Shown: positions 40,946-47,730 of the stretch, in pieces
Position numbering within the stretch: the stretch's first letter is position 1
Layout of the letters: each line of letters opens with the position of its first letter
Source: DASPOF01 sp035626155
GTDB lineage: Bacteria; Desulfobacterota; Binatia; Binatales; Binataceae
Assembly: GCA_035626155.1 (NCBI GenBank)
Contig: DASPOF010000105.1
Span: forward strand, 1-47,730
Direction: 5' to 3'
DNA length: 47,730 nucleotides
Program-made: the position numbers and the translations under genes
Notes under the pieces: generated by a model
What the model was told of the DNA's origin: nothing
The model's database searches: none
Seen by the model: the letters and a program-made list of their open reading frames with translations, nothing else

Positions 40946-42079
40946 ATGGCGAAGACTGTCCTGGGTGGAAAGACCAGCGTGAAGGTGGCTGCGGTCCAGG
41001 CCGCACCAGTCTTCTTCAATAAAGATAAAACGATCGAGAAGGCCTGCCGGCTGATTCGCGAAGCCGCCGCGAACAAAGCCGATCTGATCGCATTCCCCGA
41101 GACTTTCATACCGGGCTATCCGGCTTACTTCACCTGCGGACCTGCGACGCCGAATGACAGATTCCTCGCTTACACGCTGGCGTTGCAGGACAACGCACTC
41201 GCGATACCGAGCGAGGATACGGAACGGCTCAGCGCGGCGGCCCGTGATGCCGGCGCATACGTCGTGATGGGCCTGGATGAGATGGACGACCGGATTGGCA
41301 GTCGGACAATTTACAACACCCTGCTCTTCATCGGGCCGCAAGGCGAGATTCTCGGGCGCCATCGCAAACTGATGCCCACCTTCATCGAGCGCACCTATTG
41401 GGGATGGGGTAGCGGCGCAGACCTGCGAGTCTTCGATACCTCGATCGGCAGGCTCGGCGGGCTGGTGTGCTGGGAAAACCACATGATCCTCGTGCGCGCC
41501 GCCATGATCCATCGCGCCGAGGAGATACACGTCGCCAACTGGCCGGGCACGCTGGGACTAAGCAGCCCGCGCGCTTCGGCGGCCGGCCAGGGGCGGAGCG
41601 ACGACGGTGAAATGCACGTCGCAGCGCGCGAGCATGCGTTCGAAGCCGGCGCATTCGTGGTGAGTGTCCACGGGCTGCTTCGCGATGAGGATCTGACCGG
41701 GCCGTGGGAGTGGCTCCGCAACGATCCCGCGATGAACTATCGATGGGCGATTGGAGGCAGCGCAATCGTCGACCCGATGGGACGCTACCTGGTGCCGCCC
41801 ACCTTCGATCGAGAAACGATCATTTACGCGGATTGCGATGCGAACATGATCAAGGCTGCCAAGGTGCTGTTCGACTCGCTCGGCCATTACACGCGCTGGG
41901 ATGTGGTCAAGCTGTTGGTGCGCGAGGAAGGATTGGAGCCGGAGCAGGCGATTCGCGACGCCCGGCGAAGCGCAAGCCTGCGGCTTCCATCCGAAAACTT
42001 GCGCCGAATCTCCGAACGCTTCGAGATTCCGCTCGAAAAGTTGGAGTCAGTTCTGGCGGAAATCGAGAAGGCGTCCTGA
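40946..42079 (+). CDS. Nitrilase-family carbon-nitrogen hydrolase
   Basis: A 377-residue true nitrilase-type enzyme (branch 1 of the nitrilase superfamily), hydrolysing nitriles to acids and ammonia. The triad is complete: E52 (AFPETFIPGYP), K141 (GRHRKLMPT) and C175 (GGLVCWENHM). Helix 'RAAMIHRAEEIHVANWPG' follows. Length is normal for aliphatic/aromatic nitrilases that form spirals. ATG at 40946 gives MAKTVLGGKTSVKV; the 54 upstream in-frame codons belong to repeat R1. The substrate cannot be told. The start context CCGAGAGA-N2-TCTAATGGC recurs at 44873-44891. Confidence 0.93.
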   Translation: MAKTVLGGKTSVKVAAVQAAPVFFNKDKTIEKACRLIREAAANKADLIAFPETFIPGYPAYFTCGPATPNDRFLAYTLALQDNALAIPSEDTERLSAAARDAGAYVVMGLDEMDDRIGSRTIYNTLLFIGPQGEILGRHRKLMPTFIERTYWGWGSGADLRVFDTSIGRLGGLVCWENHMILVRAAMIHRAEEIHVANWPGTLGLSSPRASAAGQGRSDDGEMHVAAREHAFEAGAFVVSVHGLLRDEDLTGPWEWLRNDPAMNYRWAIGGSAIVDPMGRYLVPPTFDRETIIYADCDANMIKAAKVLFDSLGHYTRWDVVKLLVREEGLEPEQAIRDARRSASLRLPSENLRRISERFEIPLEKLESVLAEIEKAS

Positions 42080-42122
42080 CGCTTTCGCCGTAACAGGAAT
42101 ATGTGGTGATCGCCGGGGGCGG

Positions 42123-42569
42123 CTATCGGGTTGACGATCGTCCGGTGCTGTCCGGCTCTTGCACGCAGCAGGTCTGGATTTCCGTCTGCGCGCCGTCGCT
42201 GTCGACCGGATTCAAATGCGGATGGCCCATTAATGCGCCCCAGTTGAACTCTTCCCGGATGTAGTACGCGCCTGTCGCCCCTTCCACATTCACCTCGTCG
42301 GCAGTTTCCGTCTGCACAGCGCATGTCACCTTGCCCGCCGGCACGACGAACGCATGGTATCCGCCCGGCCCGATTCGCGCGGTCTCCTCTCCGCAAGTCA
42401 CCGGGGGCGCGAGCAGCGATGAGCCATAATGGTAAGGCCGATAAACGTAGATCACCGCCTGATCCGGGCGCGCGACGGCCTTCTCGAATTGCCGCCCCTG
42501 CACCGCGCACCCTGACGCGCAGGCCGCCGCTGCGACAGCGAGCAGAATCCCAAGCCCCCGGCGCTTCAT
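42123..42569 (-). CDS. Lipoprotein, DUF2846-like
   Basis: A 148-residue lipoprotein with signal peptide 'LGILLAVAAAACASGC' and lipobox ASGC. The mature part has QAVIYVYRPYHYGSS and a 'GGYHAFVVPAGKVTC' beta pattern seen in the DUF2846 family. The C-terminus contains two adjacent cysteines (QTCCVQ). Probably on the outer membrane; function unknown. ATGA overlap with the lipoprotein gene upstream shows the two are co-translated. Confidence 0.75.
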   Translation of the reverse strand: MKRRGLGILLAVAAAACASGCAVQGRQFEKAVARPDQAVIYVYRPYHYGSSLLAPPVTCGEETARIGPGGYHAFVVPAGKVTCAVQTETADEVNVEGATGAYYIREEFNWGALMGHPHLNPVDSDGAQTEIQTCCVQEPDSTGRSSTR

Positions 42570-43099
42570 TTGATCGCCCGGTCCGCCGCCGCATCGCTGG
42601 CGGAGATCGCGCGCGTCAATCGCTCCTCGTCACGGTACAACTTCCGATCGATCTCGTCGCGCACCTTCGCTCGCGCTGATTGCTCCAGTTCGCTATGCGT
42701 CGGCTCGGAGTAAAGACTGTATGATTTCGATACGTACGCCTGCGCCGTGTAATCGCCGATCGCCTGCTCGCCGACGAAAACCGACAGCATCGCGAACGCC
42801 GATACGCCAAAGTCACCCAATGGGACGCCGGCGTAGGTCACCGGGTCCAGGGCTGAATACCACAGCGGCACATGATGCTCGTCGTGCGACAATTCCTCGC
42901 GATACGAAAAGGTCACGCGCGATTTGTCCGCCAGCGACAGCGCTACCGCCGGCGGAAGTGCGTCTCGATCGCCCGCCACCAGCCGGCCCCGGAATGCCAA
43001 CGCACGCACCGGTGCTGGCGCCGCCTCCGGCGCCATTGCCGGTTGCTGCACGCTGCATCCAATCGCGGCCAACGCCGCCAACGCGATGATGCCCTTCAT
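42566..43099 (-). CDS. Lipoprotein of unknown function
   Basis: A 177-residue lipoprotein: signal 'IIALAALAAIGC' with lipobox AIGC, then a proline/alanine linker and a domain with 'SYREELSHDEHHVPLW' and 'SVFVGEQAIGDYTAQAYV'. The C-terminal 50 residues are charged and probably helical. No family recognised. It is the first of a two-gene unit with the DUF2846-like gene; the pair may act together in the envelope. Confidence 0.65.
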   Translation of the reverse strand: MKGIIALAALAAIGCSVQQPAMAPEAAPAPVRALAFRGRLVAGDRDALPPAVALSLADKSRVTFSYREELSHDEHHVPLWYSALDPVTYAGVPLGDFGVSAFAMLSVFVGEQAIGDYTAQAYVSKSYSLYSEPTHSELEQSARAKVRDEIDRKLYRDEERLTRAISASDAAADRAIK

Positions 43100-43179
43100 G
43101 ACCTGCCGTTTACCGGGGCAATGCCCAGTCGGTATTCTAGCCGGTCTTCGTTCCTGAATAAGGAGCGGGGAAAAGCAGT

Positions 43180-43216
43180 GCGGCCCGCGGTAGCTTGACA
43201 GTCTACCGCGGGCCGC
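43180..43216 (-). terminator. Strong intrinsic terminator after the DUF1329 gene
   Basis: A perfect 14-bp stem, GCGGCCCGCGGTAG / CTACCGCGGGCCGC, encloses a 9-nt loop. On the minus strand it is followed within 7 nt by CTTTT. It sits 90 bp past the DUF1329 stop and just before the lipoprotein operon, so it separates the two units. Confidence 0.75.
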
Positions 43217-43307
43217 TTTGATTCCTGTCCGCCAAACTCAGCGGCTTGACGAACTTCCTGGCGCGGGCGCTTGCGCGCCCGCCGCCGTCCGCATCAAGCC
43301 AACCTGA

Positions 43308-44618
43308 TCAGCGTCCGCTCTCCGCCGCCGCCTGCATCGAGTTGGCCGTGAAGAAGGTCTTATCCTGAGCACCCATGTTGATGTACCAGGTCTCTTTGTC
43401 AGGGGTCTCGATTCCAGGCAAGTAACATTGGCTGCTGGTTCCACCCTGGACATCGAGCGCGCAAGACGCCACCACGAAGGACCGCTTGAACGGATAAATC
43501 GCAATTTTCGCATCGGGCACCGGGCGGTCGCGGTGGGCCAGCAAATAGGTGAAGTTCTGGAACAACTCACCCTTGCGGTCGTACGCGTCGACGTAGGGTT
43601 CGAACCAGACCTCGGAATCCATATACACGACGTTCTTGCCCTGCAACGTGTTCACGACGCCGTAACGCGGAGTCGCCTCGATGATGTACAGATGGCGCAT
43701 CTCCCACAATTCGGGGCACACGCTGGCCTGGCCATCGGTTTGGCAGGGTATCTCGGGGACATGCTGTGCGTGCACGACCGCGAGCATCTGCTTCTCACCC
43801 AGGTACTTATAGTTGTAGGCCTCGGTCTTGGGATTGAACCCCGAGTAATGGTCCGGGTTCCACGCCCCATATCCGGTGGCAACGCTGAGCTGACCCTCGT
43901 TGAGACGGCGCACGCGCCGTGACCCCACCTCATACGACCACGAATCGTCGCCACGGTTGGGGTCGCCGTATCGATACCGGATGATGCCCGAGCCGCGCGC
44001 CGATGCGGGAGCGATGACCGGATACAGCGCAAAGAGATAGAGGCGATTGGAGATCTTGAAGTCCGGGTCAACCGGCATCGGCTCGACCTCGGTGCGGCCC
44101 ACCAGGTCGTAGCCCGCATAATGGCCGACCTCCGTATTATCGATCATCAGAGAATCCTGCGCTCCCGGATGGACGTAATGCCCGCGGCACTCGAAGAAGC
44201 GCAGGTCGTAATCGTCGCTGCTGATCGGCCGGAACACGTTGTTCCAGATGACTTTCGTGGCGACCTCGGGGTCGTTCGGATCGATTAGCGGGAACGGCTG
44301 TCCCGCCACGTAGCCAACCACCGTGCGATGGTCGCTCGACAGCCTCACCTGTCCCGAGTACTTCTCGGTCGCATCCTTATACGGAGGCGGCCAGTCCACG
44401 CGTTCGGCCGGGACGATTTTCATGGTCATCCCGTGCGTGACCTTGTAGTAGTCCCCGGGTGGAAGCAGGTCTTTCACCTGCGCCGCGTTCTGCATCGTGA
44501 TGAAGTCCCCTGGCTTGACCGTCGCCTGGCTCGTTGCCGGCCAGATCGACAGGCCCAGAACCGCGATGACCGCGGCGATCGTCCAACGATTAGTCCTTAA
44601 CGACTCCTCAAGTCTCAT
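43308..44618 (-). CDS. DUF1329-domain exported protein
   Basis: A 436-residue protein with signal peptide ('TIAAVIAVLGLSIWPATS' then QA-TVKPGD). The mature body shows DUF1329 features: VKPGDFITMQNAAQVKDLLPPG, YVAGQPFPLIDPNDP, 'WNNVFRPISSDDYDLRFFE', and late 'PVPDAKIAIYPFKRSFVVAS'. DUF1329 proteins have a LolB/LppX-like lipid-binding fold and often sit with RND transporters and DUF1302 proteins in sterol or hydrocarbon pathways; neither partner is nearby. GAGGAGA lies upstream of ATG 44618; the open frame to 44834 is ignored. A lipid- or hydrocarbon-carrier role is inferred only. Confidence 0.85.
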   Translation of the reverse strand: MRLEESLRTNRWTIAAVIAVLGLSIWPATSQATVKPGDFITMQNAAQVKDLLPPGDYYKVTHGMTMKIVPAERVDWPPPYKDATEKYSGQVRLSSDHRTVVGYVAGQPFPLIDPNDPEVATKVIWNNVFRPISSDDYDLRFFECRGHYVHPGAQDSLMIDNTEVGHYAGYDLVGRTEVEPMPVDPDFKISNRLYLFALYPVIAPASARGSGIIRYRYGDPNRGDDSWSYEVGSRRVRRLNEGQLSVATGYGAWNPDHYSGFNPKTEAYNYKYLGEKQMLAVVHAQHVPEIPCQTDGQASVCPELWEMRHLYIIEATPRYGVVNTLQGKNVVYMDSEVWFEPYVDAYDRKGELFQNFTYLLAHRDRPVPDAKIAIYPFKRSFVVASCALDVQGGTSSQCYLPGIETPDKETWYINMGAQDKTFFTANSMQAAAESGR

Positions 44619-44886
44619 AGCTGTTCTCCTCACGCAGCGATTTTTTTCACCTCTCTGATTCTCTTCACGCGACGGCTCGGCTGCGGTTCTTCGTGCGTCG
44701 CGGCCGACGCGCGCCGCAATCACGACTCGCCCGGCTGGAACCCGGCTCTTTCGAAATCGACGAGGGGGGCTGTACGCCGATGCGTCCAATCCTCGAGCGG
44801 CGCACCGATGCTTCGGACTGCCCTGGGCCACCACTCGCCGACCTCGACCCCATTAGACCGGCTGAATCCAACCCGAGAGATTTCTA

Positions 44887-45006
44887 ATGGCCGTGACGCT
44901 GAGTGTAAACAGGGAATTTTGTGCGCCGCTTTGCTTCCTGCCCGGGCGGATTGCGGCGGCCTCGGCGAGGGAGACCTCTCAGTCCATCGTGGATCGAATG
45001 GGTTAG
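44887..45006 (+). pseudogene. 39-codon remnant ending like the serine hydrolase
   Basis: An ATG with the same preceding context as the nitrilase gene (CCGAGAGA-N2-TCTAATGGC) opens a frame, MAVTLSVNREF..., that ends in ETSQSIVDRMG, the same terminus as the remnant at 40612-40803. It looks like a deletion product in which a start region and a hydrolase end have been brought together. Function is unlikely. Confidence 0.4.
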
Positions 45007-45133
45007 TCGGAGGCTGCGCGCCAGCTCGCGACATCAAGGCTCGACAGATCGATGCGTTCGCGAGCGTGCTACGAGCTAGCTGGAGTTTTCTGCGGGCGCA
45101 GGATTATCGTGAAGTTTCTGGAGAGCTGACCTG
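44961..45133 (+). repeat. Repeat R2: serine-hydrolase 3' end plus flank
   Basis: Second copy of the R1 sequence (40760-40915). Both read QxIVDRMG-stop, then IDA-x-A-x-VLRA-x-W-x-FLRA-x-DY and SGEL when translated in the frame open through the flank. R2 has about 16 bp more between stop codon and the conserved block. Confidence 0.7.
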
Positions 45134-45195
45134 GATGGCGCCCGCGCGGATACGGCAAGTTCTGCGAACAGTCGCAATAGCGGTCGCCGCCGGCA

Positions 45196-45366
45196 ACCGC
45201 AGAGATCTACGACCCGAAAAGCGGCGCCTTTCGCCTGACGGGCGATATGACCACGTCGTGCTCATCGCACACCGCAACGCTGCTCAGGCAGCCGGAAATC
45301 GGCGCGCGGACTCCTGCTGTCACTCGGCTCCCAGATCAACCGCGGCTGGCCGAAATTCCCCATTAG
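45196..45366 (+). pseudogene. Kelch-type beta-propeller repeat remnant
   Basis: About 56 codons beginning TAEIYDPKSGAFRLTGDMT and then SSHTATLL. This is the consensus blade of bacterial kelch / galactose-oxidase-like proteins (xAExYDPxTGxFxxTGxM...HTATLL). Only one blade survives; the rest of the frame has no resemblance. The end overlaps the 3' end of the membrane gene on the other strand. It is a fragment of a much larger lost gene. Confidence 0.65.
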
Positions 45367-46072
45367 CGTGGCCCGCGGGCACAAGCGGCTGATCCTCGAA
45401 CAGTCGCGCCTGCGACTCCAACTCTCGCGCCTGATGTTCGTTGCGCGCGGCGCCCACGTGCGCCAGTCCGGCCGCGGCAAGGAGCGCCAGCCAGTCATAC
45501 AGGCCGAAAGGATCTTCGCCGCCGGAACGCAGCAAAATTGCATTCAGCGCGAGCCAGGCCAGGCAGAGAGCCGTCAGCGCGGTTTGCCAGCGCGTCTCCC
45601 ACGGCACCAGTGAGCCCGCCCCGATGAGCAGCAGCAGCACCGAAATGAACAGCGGCTCGGTTCGTGCCGTCGCGAAGCTCAGAACGCTCGCGGCTACCAG
45701 CACCACGGAGCAGAAGCCGAATGCGCTCGCGCGCCAGTGACGCTCAAACCACAAGGTCCACATGATCGACAGCACAATGAAGCCGGCTACCCCGTTGAAG
45801 ATCTCGAACGGGAAGATCCGCGACCAGTCCGCCTGCCCGCGCACGTGCAGGCTCAACCCGATGCAGCTCAATTCGAACAATGCGATCAGGAGGAATGCGG
45901 GGCGCATGAAGCGCTTGAGCCACGTTTGCAGCTCTACCTCCCTCAGAACTGACACGCGGAATGCCGCGTAGGCCTTCATCCAGTTTCGCGACGGCGGGCC
46001 ATCGTAACGGCTCGCCCTCCTCGCCAAGGCGGCATCCGCACGATCGAGCGACCTCATCAGCACTGGCTCCAT
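45320..46072 (-). CDS. Membrane protein, probably truncated sensor
   Basis: A 250-residue protein with a soluble N-terminus (ATG 46072, AGGAG upstream), then about six hydrophobic segments ('AFLLIALFELSCIGLSL', 'GVAGFIVLSIMWTLWF', 'SAFGFCSVVLVAASVL', 'EPLFISVLLLLIGAGSL', 'TALTALCLAWLALNAILL', 'WLALLAAAGLAHVGAA'), then a short helix (HQARELESQARLFED). Six-helix domains followed by a coiled linker usually lead into a GGDEF, cyclase or histidine kinase domain; here the frame ends about 25 residues later inside sequence shared with the kelch remnant. It is best read as a 3'-truncated sensor gene; function is doubtful. Confidence 0.55.
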   Translation of the reverse strand: MEPVLMRSLDRADAALARRASRYDGPPSRNWMKAYAAFRVSVLREVELQTWLKRFMRPAFLLIALFELSCIGLSLHVRGQADWSRIFPFEIFNGVAGFIVLSIMWTLWFERHWRASAFGFCSVVLVAASVLSFATARTEPLFISVLLLLIGAGSLVPWETRWQTALTALCLAWLALNAILLRSGGEDPFGLYDWLALLAAAGLAHVGAARNEHQARELESQARLFEDQPLVPAGHANGEFRPAAVDLGAE

Positions 46073-46452
46073 GGCTGGGGTACTCCTGTTTCGCTGGGGA
46101 TTACTACGACGGTCAGTTCAAGAGCAGGCGGAGCAAGAAAGGTGCCCGCGGGAGCGGCAAAAAGATCCGTTATTTCTGGAACATTAGCCCGACATCTTGT
46201 AGGATTTCAGCTACAGAGAGTCACAGCGGCGCAACAAACTGACACCCGGCTGCACGGCCGCGCCTCGGCCGCGCGCGCCCGGGGAATGCAGCAGTCACAA
46301 CCACTCCGCGCTAACTCTATGTCACTCCTCGCCCGCTGGATGTCAGCGCCTGCGCCGGCGCCGACATCGCTACCGCCGCCGCGCGCTTCGTCGCGAGCGC
46401 TATTTCTGGCAGGGAGCGGGATCTCTGGAACGCCGGTTATTGGCGGATCCGG
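46073..46452. other. Intergenic stretch without supported gene
   Basis: About 380 bp containing the upstream region of the truncated membrane gene. A plus-strand frame (46142-46465) translates to a serine/alanine/proline-rich string without family resemblance and faces the end of the next gene. Nothing else seen. Confidence 0.4.
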
Positions 46453-47259
46453 TTACTCAGGGTGACGCGCCGGCGCCGGAGCTGCGGCTGGTACTGGTGT
46501 GGCGGCTGGTGGGGTCGTGGCGGCGGGCTGCAACTTTGTCCAATAATCCTGGGGCTGAGAGGCCACCCACGACTCGAGCGATGTCACCGCAGGCGCCATC
46601 CCGTCGCGGAACATCGTTGGATAGCCAAAATCCTTGTTGAAGTTCGAATAATAAGTTTCCGTAATCGAATAATTCTGGCTGATGTCCTGCGTCCACAGCA
46701 CGCGGCCGCTTGCAACATCCGCAAGCTCGAGATGCAGCGCTAGTGCATTCGTCGCTGAACCAATCGGCAATCCAAAAAGCCACAGCAAGGGACCGTACGG
46801 TCCGAGCAAGTACGTGTACGTCGCTCCGTTCCACTTGGTGCTTTGAATCGTACCGTGCAGCATCAGCGGAGCCCCCGGGTCAACCGTCTTGTCCGTTACG
46901 AACACATCGCGGAACATGCCGGTTTGGCGCAACTCGAGCGCGGCTGCCTCAGCCAGATCATCGGTTGGCCTGAAGCTGTATGCGGCGACTGTAAGGAAAC
47001 CATTCGCCGCATCAGGGCGGTCGTAGGTTGAGGTGCAATACGGCACCAGGGGAAAAGCACACAGCCACCTATAGTACGAGTTTTCCGAACCGCGCTGGTC
47101 CTGGAAATGAGCGACCGCCAGGCTGACCGGCGCCTGCTTTGACGCCACTCGCGCGGGCGACGGGACGTAGTTCCACCCCGCGTTTGTGGAACATCCCGAA
47201 AGAGCCAGTAATAAGCCCGCGATCGTGGTAATCGCGCCGCATTTTTTCATCGCTTTCAT
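46453..47259 (-). CDS. Lipoprotein of unknown function
   Basis: A 268-residue lipoprotein: signal 'ITTIAGLLLALSGC' with lipobox LSGC. The mature part contains VSLAVAHFQDQRG, an 'AAALELRQTGMFRDVFV' helix-strand unit, 'LHGTIQSTKW' and 'LALHLELADVASGRVLW', a layout seen in outer-membrane lipoproteins such as those related to LptE/GNA1162-type or curli-associated families, but I cannot name one. The C-terminal ~25 residues are a Pro/Ala tail. Starts at ATG 47259 or 47250; AGGCAG upstream favours 47259. It is divergent from the pcm gene. Confidence 0.65.
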   Translation of the reverse strand: MKAMKKCGAITTIAGLLLALSGCSTNAGWNYVPSPARVASKQAPVSLAVAHFQDQRGSENSYYRWLCAFPLVPYCTSTYDRPDAANGFLTVAAYSFRPTDDLAEAAALELRQTGMFRDVFVTDKTVDPGAPLMLHGTIQSTKWNGATYTYLLGPYGPLLWLFGLPIGSATNALALHLELADVASGRVLWTQDISQNYSITETYYSNFNKDFGYPTMFRDGMAPAVTSLESWVASQPQDYWTKLQPAATTPPAATPVPAAAPAPARHPE

Positions 47260-47618
47260 CGTGACTGCCTGTTTTTCGCCGTGAGCACGCCGAAATTTGC
47301 CGCGTAGCCGGGGGCCAAGGAACTTCGCATCAAGATTGGCCCAGCGAAGTAGCGCCGCGTCTCGACCGTCTGTTAGCACAGAGGGCAGCGGAGCGAAAGA
47401 CGAACCGAGCCGTCGAAGATCGTCGAACAGATCCGCCGCAATCTTGGAACGCTCTCGATCCTCGGACGGAACGAGGCGGAGGGAAAGGGCGAAAAGATTC
47501 CCGCTTTTCCTCGGACCTGGAGAGGAGAGGCGTTATCCTGGCCGCGCGGTTGGCGCGCTTGTGCGCGCGAGCCTGCCTTACCCGGCTGGATGCATGCGAG
47601 TATAATTCCGGCTTGCGT
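47260..47618. other. Divergent intergenic region
   Basis: About 360 bp between the lipoprotein gene and pcm. Open frames here are short and without resemblance to known proteins. It carries a TATAAT box for the plus direction and presumably the lipoprotein promoter for the minus direction, which I cannot place. Confidence 0.5.
47578..47606 (+). promoter_or_regulatory. Predicted promoter of the pcm gene, very short leader
   Basis: A perfect TATAAT (47601-47606) lies 12 bp before the pcm ATG; a weak -35 (TTACCC, 3/6) is 17 bp upstream of it. Transcription would start about 6 nt before the ATG, so the mRNA would be nearly leaderless. Confidence 0.45.
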
Positions 47619-47730
47619 ATGACTATCGATCTGCAAGTGGCGCGCGAGCGGATGGTGGTCGAACAGCTCGAGCGGCGCGGGATCAAGGACCCGCGCGTGC
47701 TGACCGCCATGCGCGCGGTCGAGCGCCATC
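47619..47730 (+). CDS. pcm: Protein-L-isoaspartate O-methyltransferase (5' end only)
   Basis: Thirty-seven codons are present. ARERMVVEQLERRGIKDPRV followed by LTAMRAVERH is the conserved N-terminal helix of the protein-repair methyltransferase PCMT, which uses SAM to methylate isoaspartyl residues so they can be reset. The catalytic domain lies beyond the window. No ribosome binding site is seen before the ATG, in keeping with a near-leaderless transcript. Confidence 0.85.
   Translation, partial: MTIDLQVARERMVVEQLERRGIKDPRVLTAMRAVERH

Larger units (their letters stand above)
44619..45195. other. Decayed intergenic stretch
   Basis: No intact gene. It holds the upstream region of the DUF1329 gene, a 39-codon remnant frame (44887-45006), and repeat R2 (44961-45133). 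Open frames on both strands here are low-quality. Confidence 0.5.

Noticed and set aside
46142..46465. 107-codon plus-strand frame
   Set aside because: Low-complexity Ser/Ala/Pro string, no ribosome binding site, no family.

Overview
The window is a GC-rich bacterial chromosome segment with closely packed genes. It combines a large hopanoid operon, a CruF-type carotenoid-associated gene, an F420-type (Ddn-like) oxidoreductase and an MEP-pathway gene. That mix suits a soil or groundwater 'deltaproteobacterial' or Binatota-like lineage, but this is inferred from gene content only; no phylogenetic marker is present to settle it. There is no CRISPR array, complete insertion sequence, integrase or rRNA.

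Region 1 (1-3.9 kb): the 5' part of an M1 aminopeptidase N, a GNAT acetyltransferase and hpnK lie on the minus strand, with hpnG divergent on the plus strand. Region 2 (3.9-16.1 kb): one long minus-strand operon reads, in order of transcription, tetR - hpnH - ispA-type prenyl synthase - zinc alcohol dehydrogenase - squalene-hopene cyclase - dxr - hpnC - hpnD - hpnE - hpnA - CruF/DUF422 protein. Many junctions are GTGA stop/start overlaps. It carries the first committed MEP-pathway step, FPP formation, squalene synthesis (hpnCDE), cyclisation and adenosylation of hopene (hpnH); hpnG and hpnK next door act on the side chain. Upstream of tetR a recognisable -35/-10 pair is flanked by TGACCG/CGGTCA half-sites, three copies about 55 bp apart, which look like an autoregulatory operator array.

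Region 3 (16.1-17.7 kb) is a debris zone: a short palindrome-rich repeat, an RHS-protein remnant and a lone membrane protein, bracketed by two inverted copies of a REP-like element. Region 4 (17.7-26.3 kb) holds a Gfo/Idh/MocA oxidoreductase, a GlsB-type protein, a HAD-IIIA protein, a class III aminotransferase, an ATP-grasp protein, a nucleotidyltransferase and a HAD phosphatase on the minus strand. Divergent to these are a two-domain CDP-alcohol phosphotransferase and a radical SAM protein. The set looks like a pathway for an unknown phosphodiester-linked (possibly amino) head group or lipid and is the best candidate here for an undescribed system.

Region 5 (26.3-31.2 kb): panC and panB (coupled), a PDZ protein, a metallo-beta-lactamase-fold hydrolase and coaX, so three CoA-pathway genes cluster. 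Region 6 (31.2-43.1 kb): mostly single genes, namely a short-chain dehydrogenase, a secreted protein of unknown function, tRNA-Pro(GGG), a PHB-depolymerase-like esterase, a universal stress protein, a Ddn-like protein, a 1-Cys peroxiredoxin, a VOC protein, an AmpG-type transporter, an epoxide-hydrolase-like protein, a nitrilase and two lipoproteins. Region 7 (43.1-47.7 kb): a DUF1329 protein and a lipoprotein surround a decayed stretch with duplicated serine-hydrolase 3' ends, a kelch remnant and a truncated membrane protein. The window ends in the start of a protein-L-isoaspartate methyltransferase gene.
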